A DNA stretch of 64,000 nt from Dromiciops gliroides (GCF_019393635.1 NC_057862.1:264382441-264446440), one strand, 5' to 3'; shown: positions 24,497-35,175, counted from the stretch's first letter. The notes: generated by a model not told the origin, from the letters alone. A program made the numbers and translations.

Positions 24497-25152
24497 ATGA
24501 TACACTTTTAACATTTATCAACTTCATTAATGTTTTCTTAATACATTTGTTAAGTCTAAACAATTAAAAAAAACACCTCTAAAATTCAAGCCCTGATTTT
24601 CAGTTTCTGCTGATTTCTGAAGTATAAGTACTCATACTGAAAACTTAACAATCACCTCTGTCATGCCAAAAGAGCATATCCTGGATATAAGGGACCCTGA
24701 GCAGAATTGGGCTAAATAATGAAGTCTTGTTCCAAAGAGAAGTAACAAAAAATAGCTCTATAAGCAAGTAGAGGTCCCTAGGAGTAGGCTCAGAAATTCC
24801 TTCTCCCCTACACTGCCCCACTCCCCCAAAGAGTCCTAAGGCAGAGTCAATCTCTGCTGATCAAAAATGACAAAGACTTAGGGTGTCTTCTTAATTATAA
24901 ATGTCACTGGGATAAGCTGGGGAAATATCAGGAACAGAAAACAGCCTAATGAGCATTCTTGAGGCATTGAGAGTAAATTAGAGTGGAGAAGGATAGACAA
25001 TGAGTCTTTGTCAATGGTATTTGGATTCTGTGTCACTAACCTTGCCCAGGATTTTAGAATAAATTCTAGGGGAAACTTCTCTCTGTAGCTCAGGGAGGGG
25101 ACTCATCACAGAGAGAGACAGTTGCTCTTCTTCACACTAAACAGAGAGACAC

Positions 25153-25186
25153 ATGCAAATTGGGCTCCTCCCTCTAGGGATAAAAA
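25153..25186 (+). promoter_or_regulatory. V1 promoter: octamer and TATA-like box
   Basis: Octamer ATGCAAAT at 25153-25160, the OCT1/OCT2/OCA-B site typical of VH promoters, 120 bp before the leader ATG. GATAAAAA at 25179-25186 is a likely TATA element. Confidence 0.85.
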
Positions 25187-25279
25187 CCATCACAAAACCT
25201 GTGTCTGCAGCTCTGGGAGAGGAGCTTTTCCTTTGTGTGGCCTTTCTCCCCCAAGGACTGATACTGTAGAGCTTGAACA

Positions 25280-25715
25280 ATGGGTTTTGGACTGAATGGA
25301 ATTTTCATTCTGACTCTTTTACAAGGTAGTTTTGTCTTTTGTTTGCTTTTTTGACTAAGGAAACACTCTTTGAAGTTCTGTATTTGTGATTACATGATGC
25401 TTTGTTTGCAGGTGTCCATTGTGAAGTTCAACTGGTAGAGTCTGGGGGTGATGTGAAACAGCCTGGAGGATCTCTTAGACTTTCCTGCAAAGCTTCTGGA
25501 TTCACTTTCAGCAGCTATGACATGAGCTGGATCCGCCAGGCTCCAGGGAAGGGGCTGGAGTGGGTCTCACTTATTAGTACTGGAGGAAGCACACACTATG
25601 CAGACTCTGTGAAAGGCCGATTCACCATCTCCAGGGACAACAGCAACAGCATGCTGCACCTGCAAATGAATTCCCTTAAAGCTGAGGACACAGCCATGTA
25701 TTACTGTGCAGGAGA
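25280..25715 (+). CDS. IGHV: Immunoglobulin heavy-chain variable segment V1 (two exons, apparently functional)
   Basis: Germline V segment that encodes the antigen-binding N-terminal domain of an antibody heavy chain after joining to D and J. Leader exon 25280-25325 (starts MGFGLNG, hydrophobic signal peptide, ends CAAG before donor GTAGTT). Intron 25326-25411 ends in TTTGTTTGCAG. V exon 25412-25715 restores a G codon and reads GVHC, then the mature start EVQLVESGG. First Cys at 25486-25488, FR2 with [15 protein letters not shown]2 of 7 residues (ISTGGST), FR3 [14 protein letters not shown], second Cys in MYYC at 25705-25707. Framework is clan III, VH3-like. No stop in either exon, and leader plus V length is normal. 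Octamer and TATA-like box lie upstream; a recombination signal follows directly. Start chosen as the only ATG giving a signal peptide spliced in phase. IRQ replaces the commoner VRQ. Whether it is expressed cannot be seen here. Confidence 0.95.
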
Positions 25716-25753
25716 CACAGTGAGAGAAAGGAGCATGGAACCAGACATAAATC
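25716..25753 (+). promoter_or_regulatory. V1 recombination signal sequence (23-RSS type)
   Basis: Heptamer CACAGTG at 25716-25722, 22-bp spacer, then nonamer ACATAAATC at 25745-25753 (consensus ACAAAAACC). It directly abuts the V coding end. This is the V-side RAG1/RAG2 cleavage site for VH-to-DJH joining. Confidence 0.9.
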
Positions 25754-25887
25754 TCCTCATTCAGAGGGGCCGTGTGGAAAATGACTAAGAGAGGGAACTC
25801 AAGAACACTGAGCACAAGGAGACCCCTTATAATAACAGGTCCTTCAAGGTCTGTTGTTTTTTTCCCAATTCTCAGATCCCATCCATC

Positions 25888-26498
25888 TGTTATGGGCCCA
25901 TAGCACCCCAGAGGTTCTCTGGGGTACATCAAGGAACCTTCTTGAGAAGCTAAACCAAAGGACAGACACACCTAAAGAGATAAGCGGAACCAGATGGGAC
26001 TGAGCTACCTTGGGGACCTCCAGCCTTCATTCTAGTCTCCCTCAACCCTGGGGAGATAAGTTTGGGTGTGGCTGCTGCCTTTGTGTCCTGAGGAGAGGGA
26101 TGGCTTGAGAGATCCACAGTCACCCCTTACCCAATTCCCCCAGCCACCACCAGTGGGGGATGGTCCTCCTTCACTAAGGGAACTTCCCACAGTCAGACCC
26201 CCATGAGTCCTCTATAAAAGTACCTGCCTGTCTCCTGCTCAAGGAGATTGGTATCTCAGAGCCATGCTCTCTGCCATGCCTTTCTCCCTATGAGAAGAAG
26301 TCCAATGATTTCTCTCCTGGTTTCCCTTCCCTTCCTCTTCCTCTAAATATACTATCTTATTCTAATTGCTTTTGTGTGCAAGAGGGTGTAATTCTTTAAA
26401 GAGGAATTCCTAAAGACTCCAAACCCTTACCCCTACCCAAACCTTTAACCCCTTTCCCAAACCCCTACCCAAACCCCCAGTCCACTTGCCCCATGACA
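25888..26498 (+). mobile_element. Solo LTR1 downstream of V1
   Basis: TGTTATGGGCCC...CCCCATGACA, about 611 bp, flanked by 4-bp duplication CATC (25884-25887, 26499-26502). TATAAAAG near 26214. Terminal part is CCC/AAACC-rich. Fossil LTR; a 4-bp duplication is typical of gammaretrovirus-like elements. Confidence 0.85.
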
Positions 26499-26842
26499 CA
26501 TCCATCTATCCCTCTTTCTCTCATGTATGTATGCATGTATGTGTGCATGTATGCATGTGCCTGTCTAATCTCCTTTGTGTACCTGAGAAACTTTCCTGTT
26601 TCTAATGTCCATAGGCACAGAGAGATGTGTTCTTTTAATGGTTTACATGTTTTGTACATGGTCACTAATTTTTCTGAAGTTGCCAAACATGAGGCAAATC
26701 AGGAATTAGCATTTTCACTGTGCATGTGGAGAACATATCTGCTGGTAGGTACCTCCTCTCTGTCTCTGTCTCTCTGTCTCTCTATCTCTATATCTCATAC
26801 ACATACATGCACACACATATGTAAAGGGATTTATATTCCTAT

Positions 26843-27595
26843 TTTATGGCCCTGGGGTACCTCAGAAGTTTTCTGGGTGAAATCAAGCAACCTTCTCCTT
26901 GAGATGTTAAACCAAGGACAGAAACACCTGAAGAGATAAGGGGAATCCTTAAAGGACTGAGTTAACTACAGGACCACCACCCTTTATTCCAGTTTCCCCC
27001 ACCCCTCAGGAAAATAAGACTAGGTATGGCTGCTGTTTGAGTGGTGCCAGGGGGACAGAGATAGCTCGAGAGATCAGAGCTTCCTCTCGCCCAACTTCCT
27101 CCAGCCACCACCAGTGGGGGACAGCCCTCGCTCAGGTGATAACTCCCAATAAGGGAACTTTCCACAGTCACATGATCACTCCATTGGTCCCTCCACCACT
27201 GGTCCTCTATAAAAGTATTTGCCTTTATCCTACTAGAAGAGATAGGTATCTCAGAGAAGCACATCTCTCTGCCATGCTATCTCTCTGAGAAAAGATTTTT
27301 CTCTTGGTTTCCTTTCTCTAGTGCCTAAATAAAATATTATTTTATTTTGATTGGATTTGTGTGCAAGACTGTTTAATTCTTTTTTTAATCATAAAAATAT
27401 TTTATTGTTTTCCTGTTACATGTAAAGAGAGTTTCCAACATTTGTTTTCATAAGATTTTTAGTCCCAAATTTTTCTCCCTCCCTCCCTCCTCCCCAACTT
27501 TTCTCCCCCTCCCCAAAGTGTAATTCTTTAAAGAGGGATACCTAAGGATCCCTACCATGCCAAGACTCCTACCCTGCACCATTTCCCCCATAACA
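26843..27595 (+). mobile_element. LTR1 copy with L1 3' insertion
   Basis: Paralogue of 688-1440: CTATAAAAG near 27208, AATAAA near 27327, end CCCATAACA. The L1 3' end at 27366-27520 sits at the same place as in the other copy. Confidence 0.75.
27366..27520 (-). mobile_element. Short L1 3' end inserted in LTR1
   Basis: Same insertion as 1222-1361, followed by AGTGTAATTCTTT. Confidence 0.75.
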
Positions 27596-27620
27596 TTATA
27601 TATATTAGGAAATATATATA

Positions 27621-28270
27621 TGTAAAACACCACAATTTACTGAGAACTGACTGATCCTCACCTATTCCCCATTCCCAGGCCAATGAATCACCTGGGGATC
27701 ACCAATGTTTGTCAATTTCAGACTCTTGATTTGTTTTATGGATCTCCCCCAAACAAACTTTCCCCTTCCAAAGATTCCCAAGCTTACTTCCTGGACTTTA
27801 CAGTTACATTACGTAGTTTCTATCTGTGAGAAACTTACTTTTCCCAAGGGCAGTTGCCTAGCTTCCTCTGTCCTGTTACCCCATATTAACCCTTTCCTCA
27901 GTCCCCATCTTTGGATATTCCTAGCAATCTCGCTTTGCAATACTCTGAGATTTAGCAACTCTGCCATAATTAAAGGTTCTTATTTCTTGATTGTTTCATT
28001 AATTGTCAGGTGGACATACAGGGCTTCTCCCAGGATTTGAAGGCTCCGCATCTAGCCAGCCACAATTTTTGACCTCCTGATGTTTGGTGCTAGCAGGAAT
28101 CTTTTGTGTTCCAGTCTGGACTCAAGATTTGGAAGCTTGGCCTGGGTAAGGGTCTCTGAAATTCAGAACTCACATCCTTTTTGCTTGAGTTCCTAAAGCT
28201 CTTTGACTGGGGGTCTGGTTATATCCATGGATGACTTGGTAATTTAGACCCAAGTATCCCGAGTATCAGC
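27621..28270 (+). mobile_element. LTR2 and retroviral leader remnant
   Basis: LTR2 about 27621-28063, homologous to 1483-1953 and 4150-4566, followed by about 200 bp that may be retroviral leader. Truncated at about 28270. Broken fossil. Confidence 0.55.
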
Positions 28271-28390
28271 AGGCTCACGGCTGTTCGTCATGATCTCCTC
28301 CCTGAAAGGGTGGTCCTTCAAAAACTGGCGGCCTTCAGTTATTGTTAACCAACTCTTAAATCTTAGTTAAAAGCTTTCATTTTTTACCAC
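28271..28390 (+). mobile_element. LTR4 3' end fragment
   Basis: Matches the end of the LTR4 solo LTRs (GGTGGTCCTTCAAAAACTGG and terminal TTTTTTACCACA). It ends exactly where the V2 duplicon begins. Confidence 0.7.
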
Positions 28391-28443
28391 ACTAATATAA
28401 AGAGAATATAAACCAGAAAACCTTTCTCCTGACCTCACAGTGT

Positions 28444-28457
28444 ACAGTAGGTGGCAG
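28444..28457 (+). promoter_or_regulatory. CTCF-like motif upstream of V2
   Basis: Same 14-base motif as at V1, about 1.03 kb before the V2 ATG, same orientation. The shorter distance is largely explained by two SINEs present only in the V1 unit. Confidence 0.6.
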
Positions 28458-29342
28458 CAGACATGGTTGCTCTCGGAAGAGTTCTATAGCCTGAGACTCA
28501 GCCTATATACTCCAGAAGAAATACACATTCCTGAGAAGATATTGTGTCATTGTCTTATTAGGGCTTTATTGTGTTTTGTACATTTTGTGACTCAATTCCT
28601 CCACTTCAAAGAAGGAAATGGTATGCTTATAGTATGGGTATGCTGGTACGTTTTTAACAACTAGCTATCTAGGAGGAAAAATGTATGCATGATACACTTT
28701 TAACTTTTATCAACCTCATTAATGCTTTCTTAAAACCTTTGTTAAGTCTAACCAATTAAAAAAAAAAGCCTTATAATTCAAGCCCTGATTTTCAGTTTCT
28801 GCTGATTTTTGAAGTCTAAGTACTCACACTGAAAACTTAACAGTCACCTTTCTCATGCCAACACAGCATATCCTGGATATAAGGGACCATAAATAGGATT
28901 TGTAGTAAACATCCACATGAAGTCTTGTTCCAAAGAGAAGAAGCAAAAAATAGCCCTTTAAGCAAGAAGAGGTGCCTAGGAGTAGGCTCAGAAATTCCCT
29001 CTCCCCTATACCCCCTCAAAGATTCCTGAGGTAGATTCAATCTCTGCTGATCAAAAATGACAAATTCTTCGGGTGTCTTCTTAATTAGAAATGTCACTGG
29101 GATAAGCTGGGAAATTATCAGGAATAGAAAAAAGCCTAATGAGCATTTTTGTGGTATTGAGAGTAAATTGGAGTGAAGAAGGATAGACAATGAATCTTTG
29201 TCAATGGTATTTGGATTCTGTGTCACTAACCTTGTCCAGGGTTTTAGAATAAATTCTAGGGGAAACTTCTCTCTGTAGCTCAGGGAGGGGACTCATCACA
29301 GAGGGAGACAGTTGCTCTTCTTCATACTAAACAGAGAGACAC

Positions 29343-29376
29343 ATGCAAATTGGGCTCCTCCCTCTAGGGATAAAAA
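29343..29376 (+). promoter_or_regulatory. V2 promoter: octamer and TATA-like box
   Basis: ATGCAAAT at 29343-29350 and GATAAAAA about 18 bp later. Sequence and spacing to the ATG are identical to V1. Confidence 0.85.
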
Positions 29377-29469
29377 CCATCACAAAACCTGTGTCTGCAG
29401 CTCTGGGAGAGGAGCTTTTCCTTTGTGTGGCCTTTCTCCCCCAAGGACTGATACTGTAGAGCTTGAACA

Positions 29470-29908
29470 ATGGGTTTTGGACTGAATGGAATTTTCATTC
29501 TGACTCTTTTACAAGGTAGTTTTGTCTTTTGTTTGCTTTTTTGACTAAGGAAACACTCTTTGAAGTGATATATTTATGATTTAATGATTCTTTGTTTGCA
29601 GGTGTCCATTGTGAAGTTCAACTGGTAGAGTCTGGGGGTGATGTGAAACAGCCTGGAGGATCTCTTAGACTTTCCTGCAAAGCTTCTGGATTCACTTTCA
29701 GCAGCAATAGCATGCACTGGGTCCGCCAGGCTCCAGGGAAGGGGCTGGAGTGGATCTCATACATTAGTGATAATGGAAGAAGTACATACTATGCAGACTC
29801 TGTGAAAGGTCGATTCACCATCTCCAGGGACAACAGCAACAGCATGCTGCACCTGGAAATGAATTCCCTTAAAGCTGAGGACACAGCCATGTATTACTGT
29901 GCAAGACA
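29470..29908 (+). CDS. IGHV: Immunoglobulin heavy-chain variable segment V2 (two exons, apparently functional)
   Basis: Second IGHV segment, 4.19 kb downstream of V1 in the same orientation. Leader exon 29470-29515 is identical to that of V1, with donor GTAGTT; acceptor AG ends at 29601; V exon is 29602-29908. FR1 is identical to V1. CDR1 is [10 protein letters not shown]2 has [12 protein letters not shown], and CDR2 has 8 residues (ISDNGRST), one codon longer than in V1 and V3. Cysteines are at 29676-29678 and 29898-29900 (YYCAR). FR3 carries LHLEMNSL where V1 has LHLQMNSL. No stop or frameshift is visible, and promoter and recombination signal are intact, so I infer a functional segment. 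The stretch from before the octamer into the leader intron matches V1 base for base, which suggests recent duplication or gene conversion. Confidence 0.95.
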
Positions 29909-29946
29909 CACAGTGAGAGAAAGGAGCATGGAACCAGACATAAATC
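29909..29946 (+). promoter_or_regulatory. V2 recombination signal sequence (23-RSS type)
   Basis: Heptamer CACAGTG at 29909-29915, 22-bp spacer identical to that of V1, nonamer ACATAAATC at 29938-29946. Confidence 0.9.
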
Positions 29947-30895
29947 TCCTCTTTCAGAGAGGCCATGTGGATAATGACTGAGAGGGAACTCAAGAACACT
30001 GAGAAACCACTAATAACAGGTGAAGAGTGAGGATGAAAAAAATGTCAACATACGTGGTTTCTTCTGAATTCTCAGTAAATATCTGTTCCATCCATCCATT
30101 AACGCACCTGGCCATCTCTCTCTCTCTCTCTCATCTCTCTGTCTTTGTCTCTTTGTCTCTCTCTGTATGATCTACTTTGTGTCCCTAAGAATCTTTCCTG
30201 TTTCTAACACCCACAGGCACAAAGAGAAGATGTATTATTTTAATGGTTTACATGTTTTGTACATGGTGACTGATTTCTCTGAATTTGTTAAACATGAGGC
30301 AAATCAAGAATTACTATGTGCATTCTATAACATTTCCATGTACACTGTGCTCATGAAAAACACACCTACCAACAAGTATATTCAATATGTAATATATGTC
30401 TATATTATGTATATGATGCTCTGATGTGTGTATATATATGTATATATGTGTATTATACACATATTCATATCCTGTATATATATGTATATTCATACACACA
30501 TCAGAGAATCATGATACTGTAACTGAAGGGAACCTGAATTTTCTTTTCAACCACATGTCTCATATTTTCAAAATTATATTCCTCTCACTTGATAAATGAT
30601 CCTCTTGATTTGACTGGTATATGTCTCAGATCCCGATTTGTGTAGTCAGAAAAACCTTGACCTCTCCAAAGCACTAGTTTGAGGAAACATAAAGGATAAA
30701 GCCCTTTAGAAACATCCTCAGAAACCTCTGAAAGTAAGCATTTCCCTTTAAGTATATTGTCTTCAGATACTTCCTAGTAAATTTCTGAGCCCTTGATGAT
30801 GTCCAAGGTGTCTTTGTCTCTCAACCTCCCTGGACTTTGGGATTGAGACCCTTGAGTTGGATGTAATACTGAAAGATTATATTTCTTTATGATGA

Positions 30896-31461
30896 TGTCA
30901 TGGGGTGCAGAGCACCTCTGGGGCACACCGAGGAATCTTGTCCTTGAGAGGCTAAACCAGAGAACAGATTGGCCTAGAGAGATAGGCAGAACCAAATCGG
31001 ACTGAGCTAGCTTCGGATTCCCATCCTTCATTCTGGTCTCCCTTACCCCTGGGGAGATAAATTTGGGTGTGGCTGCAGCCTTTGTGTCCTGAAGAGACAT
31101 CCATAGCCACCCCTCACCCAATTCCTCCAGTCACTGCCAGTTGGGGGATGGTCCTCCCTCACTAAAGGAACTTTCCACAGGCAGATGGTCCACCCCTATC
31201 AGTCCTCTATAAAAGTACCTGCCAGTCTCCTGTTCGAGGAGATTGATACCTCTGAGCCACATGCTTTGTGCCTATCTCCCATGAGAAATCCAAGGATTTC
31301 TTTTATGGTTTCCCTCCCCCTTCCCTTCCTTTCCCTTGCTCCTAAATAAACTACCACATTATTCTAACTGCTTTTATGTGCAAGAGGGTGTAATTCTTTA
31401 AAGAGGAATTCCTAATAACCCCAACCCCTAACCCAACCTGTACCCCATTCCCCCCATTACA
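30896..31461 (+). mobile_element. Solo LTR1 downstream of V2
   Basis: TGTCATGGGG...CCCCCATTACA flanked by 4-bp duplication ATGA (30892-30895, 31462-31465). TATAAAAG near 31209 and AATAAA near 31344. Fossil solo LTR. Confidence 0.85.
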
Positions 31462-31551
31462 ATGAGACAGGTTAATAAAGGGGAAGTCAAGGGGAGGCAG
31501 CATGCTTATTACAAAGCCTAGCATATGGTCAGTGATTGTCAGATGCTTTTT

Positions 31552-32328
31552 CAAAAAAAACAATAAACATTTTTATTTAAAGTTTTGACTTTCAAATTTT
31601 ATGCCTCCTTCCCTCCCTCCTCAAAGACAAGAAATAAAGGAAGGAAGAAAGAAAAAAGAGGAAGGAAGGAAGGAAGGAAGTGAAAAATAGTTTGCTTCAG
31701 TCTGTATTCAGACAACATCAATTCTTTCTCTGGAGGCAGATCATATTTTTCATCAGGATTCCTTTTTTTTTTTTTTTTTTTTTGGGCAATGGGGGTTAAG
31801 TGACTTGCCCAGGGTCACACAGCTAGTAAGTGTCAAGTGTCTGAGGCCAGATTTAGGAATCCTTTTTTTTTTTTTGGTTGTCTTGGATTGTAGTATTACT
31901 GAGAATAGCTAAGTCATTCATAGTTCCTTATCATGCAATATTGCTGTTACTGTGTTCAATGTTCTCTGCTCAGTTCAGTTTGTATTAGTTCAAAAAAGTC
32001 CAGGTTTTTCTGAAGTCATTCTGCTTGTCATTTTTTATAGCACAAAAATATTCTATTAAAATAATATACCACAAGTTGTTCAACCATTCACCAAATGATT
32101 GACATCTCCCCAATTTCCAATTCTTAGCCACCACAAAAAGAACAGTCATAAGTGTCTTTTGTACAATTAGGTCTTCCCCTCTTTTAAACTTTTAAATATT
32201 ATTTTTTTCAATTACATGTAACAACAATTTTTAAGATTTATTTTTTAATAAAATTTTGATTTCCAAATTTTCTTCCTCCTTCCCTTCCTCCCTAAGATTA
32301 TAAGTAATTTGATAGGCATTATGTATGT
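31552..32328 (-). mobile_element. L1 3' end, antisense
   Basis: Antisense L1 3' UTR and ORF2 end, in pieces. Includes a GGAA-rich run near 31635-31680 and a truncated SINE at 31770-31854. Its right end is included in the 382-bp tandem duplication. Confidence 0.7.
31770..31854 (-). mobile_element. 5'-truncated SINE
   Basis: Only the 3' half of the SINE (to GAGGCCAGATTT), flanked by AGGATTCCTTTT/AGGAATCCTTTT at 31755 and 31855, so it was inserted already truncated. Confidence 0.75.
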
Positions 32329-32919
32329 TGTGAGAAAATAATTACTGATAATGGATTTATTGGGGGACCCAGAGACCCAGTCTTAGTCATCTTTCTCTTC
32401 AACCTACTTCCTCTTTTGGGACCAGCCCAGGAGCCCATGGGTGGATCAATAGAAATGTAGACTAAAGCCACACCTATCTGAAAGCAGCTTTGCCCTCAGG
32501 GGGTCTGTCTTTCACTAGACCCTGATCTCATCAAGGTCTTTTGTACAATTAGGTCTTCCCCTCTTTTAAACTTTTAAATATTATTTTTTTCAATTACATG
32601 TAACAACAATTTTTAAGATTTATTTTTTAATAAAATTTTGATTTCCAAATTTTCTTCCTCCTTCCCTTCCTCCCTAAGATTATAAGTAATTTGATAGGCA
32701 TTATGTATGTTGTGAGAAAATAATTACTGATAATGGATTTATTGGGGGACCCAGAGACCCAGTCTTAGTCATCTTTCTCTTCAACCTACTTCCTCTTTTG
32801 GGACCAGCCCAGGAGCCCATGGGTGGATCAATAGAAATGTAGACTAAAGCCACACCTATCTGAAAGCAGCTTTGCCCTCAGGGGGTCTGTCTTTCACTAG
32901 ACCCTGATCTCATCAAGGT
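32155..32919. repeat. Perfect tandem duplication, period 382 bp
   Basis: Copy 1 starts at 32155 and copy 2 at 32537; identity persists through 32919, and I see no difference. The unit spans an L1 3' end and the first about 200 bp of an LTR3. Confidence 0.9.
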
Positions 32920-33380
32920 AGAGCACATTTTAATATGGACCACCCTCAGGTCACATCAACCCATGGAACTGAATGATTCTAGCCAATTAGCTTTGAGCTA
33001 ATTGAAGGAGGAATGGGACTGGACCACAGGGGCCTCTCTCTCTCTTGTGCTCTATGCTCTTTTTTTTTTTTTTGGTGAGGCAATTGGGGTTAAGTGACTT
33101 GCCCAGGGTCACACAGCTAGTAAGTGTGTAAAGTGTCTGAGGCCATATTTGAACTCAGATACTCCTGAATCCAGGGCCCATATTCTATCCACTGTGCCAC
33201 CTAGCTGCCCCTGTGCTCTACACTCTTATCCTACTCTTGGTCCTCTTTTCCTAATGCCCTTCCTGGGACTCTTCATGCTGGGTATGTAACTGTTTAGGCC
33301 TCTCCCTGTAGTTTTATTTTTTTAGAATCACCCTGTCATACTCAGGTCAGCCAAAACCTTTGTATCAAAGTACCCCAACA
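32329..33380 (+). mobile_element. Probable LTR3 copy, internally duplicated
   Basis: Starts TGTGAGAAAATAATTACTG and ends near TACCCCAACA. Homologous to 13386-13907. Enlarged by the tandem duplication and a SINE at 33061-33211. Fossil; boundaries approximate. Confidence 0.5.
33061..33211 (-). mobile_element. tRNA-derived SINE
   Basis: Antisense SINE; imperfect target duplication TGTGCTCTATGCTCT / TGTGCTCTACACTCT. Confidence 0.85.
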
Positions 33381-33880
33381 GTAGTGACAGGCATAAAAAT
33401 ACTAATATTTTTTTCACATGTAAGGAGTAAATGTTTTGTCCTCATTGAAAGCTTTAAAATTGGTCTATAATTTTACCTTATATTTCTCCTGGATGTTATA
33501 TATTGAATTTCCCCTTAAGTTCTGGAGGTTTTTTTGTCACAAAATCCTGAAAGTCTTTCAATTCATTAAATGTCCTTTTAAAAAAAATCCAGAATTATAT
33601 TTAACTTTTCTAGGTAAGTTACTCTTGGTTGTATCCCTAGCTCCTTTGCTAAGGAATAGAATGTAGTATTCCAAGACCTTCAACATAGTAGCTGCTAGGT
33701 ATTCTGTAATCTTTATTGTAGCTCCATGATATTTTAATTGCTTTTTAATTGTTTCTTCCAATTTTTTCTCCTTAACCTGGGAGTTTTGAAATTTGACTAT
33801 GATATTCATCTATGTTTTTCCCTGACATCTCTTTCAGATGATGATCAGTGGATTTTTTTTTTCTATTTTCACTTTACTTC

Positions 33881-34478
33881 TATCATGGGGAAAATGGGGT
33901 AGAGGGTTAGGGATAGGGGATAGGGGATAGGGGTTTGGGGTCCTTAGGAATTCCTCTTTAAAGAATTACACCCTCTTGCACACAAAAGCAATTAGAATAA
34001 GATAGTAGTTTATTTAGAGGAAGGGCAGGGAAGGGAAACCATGAAAGAAATCATTGGACTTCTTCTCATGGGGAGAAAGGTATGGCACAGAGCTTGGCTC
34101 TGAGATACCAGTCTCCTAAAGCAGGAGACAGGAAGGTACTTTTATAGAGGACTGATGGGGTGACCATCTGACTGTGGAGAGTTCCCTTAATGAGGGAGGA
34201 CCATCCCCCACTGGTGGTGGCTGGAGGAGTTGGGTGAGGGGTGGCTGCAGATCTCTCAAGCCACCTCCTCCTCAGGACACAAAGGAAGCAGCCACACTTA
34301 ATCTTATCTCCCCAGGGTTGAGGGAGACTAGAACGAAGGGTGGGAGTCCTGGAGCTAGCTCAGTCTGATCTGGTTCCACTCATCTCTCTAGGCCTGTCTG
34401 TCCTCTGGTTTAGTTTCTCAAGGAGAAGGTTCTTTGATGTGTCCCAGAGAACTTCTGGGGTGCTATGGGCCCATAACA
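33881..34478 (-). mobile_element. Solo LTR1, antisense, in L1
   Basis: Reverse complement of the LTR1 family (GGGCCCATAACA at right end), flanked by 4-bp duplication CTTC (33877-33880, 34479-34482). G-rich left end with repeated AGGGG blocks at 33893-33945. Confidence 0.85.
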
Positions 34479-35175
34479 CTTCCTTGTTCTAGAACTTCAG
34501 GGCAATTTTCCTTAATAATTTCTTATAATCTTGTATCAAGATTCCTTTAAATCATAATTTTCAGGTAGTCTGATTATTCTTATATTATTTCTCCTCAATC
34601 TTTTCTCCATATGAGTTGTTTTTCTGATGAGATCTTTTTCTTCTATTTTTCATTCTTTTAGTTTTGTTTTATGATTTTTTGTTGTTTTAGAATGTCATTA
34701 TCTTTCCCTTATCAAATTCTAGTTTTCATGGAATTATTTTCTTCCTTAAGTTTTTGTTTTCTACTTTACATTGCTTGACTTTCTTTTCATAATTTTGTTG
34801 ATTTTCTTTCATTGCTTTTATATTTTTTCTAATTTTTCCTCAGTCTCTCACATTTGTTTGTTTGTTTTTTGTAAAGTCCTTTTAAAGTCCTTTCCAAGTT
34901 TTTGAAGTTCTTTCAAGAACTCTTTTTGTGCTCGGGACCATTTGACACTTCTCATTGAAAAAGGAGTGGCTTTTTTAGCTCCATTATCTTCCTCTGAATA
35001 TGAAACCAGATCTTCTCTATCCCCATAGCAATTATCTATAATTGGTTTCTTTCCCCTTTGCTTGCTGATTCATATTCATTCATTCACTCATTCACTCATT
35101 TGTTTATTCATTCATCCATCTATTCACTTATTTATTTATTCATTCGTTCATTTATTTACTCCTTCCTTCCTTCAT

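Larger units (their letters stand above)
22690..26842 (+). repeat. V1 duplicon (V gene plus flanks)
   Basis: Block around V1 that recurs elsewhere. 22780-23525 aligns to 48305-49070; 23525-25850 aligns to 51103-53040 and, from about 23798, to 28391-30000. The 3' flank 26580-26842 aligns to 378-690 and 30180-30370. Private insertions here are two SINEs (24128-24294, 24357-24496) and a solo LTR1 (25888-26498). Confidence 0.85.
28391..30895 (+). repeat. V2 duplicon
   Basis: 28391-30000 aligns with the V1 unit from 23798 and the V3 unit from 51374. It lacks the two V1 SINEs. 30180-30370 is the shared 3' flank; 30370-30500 is an AT/TG-rich run; 30502-30580 aligns with 4719-4798. 30580-30895 has no second copy in the window and shows no gene. 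Confidence 0.8.

Noticed and set aside
25754-25800. D or J segments after the V genes
   Set aside because: No 12-bp-spacer recombination signals or J motif (WGxG) seen anywhere in the window.
25567-25971. 134-residue minus-strand frame over V1 (and similar ones over V2 and V3)
   Set aside because: Shadow of the V exon on the opposite strand.
28837-29226. 129-residue minus-strand frame upstream of V2
   Set aside because: Lies in non-coding V flank; the counterpart at V3 is shorter and not conserved as protein.
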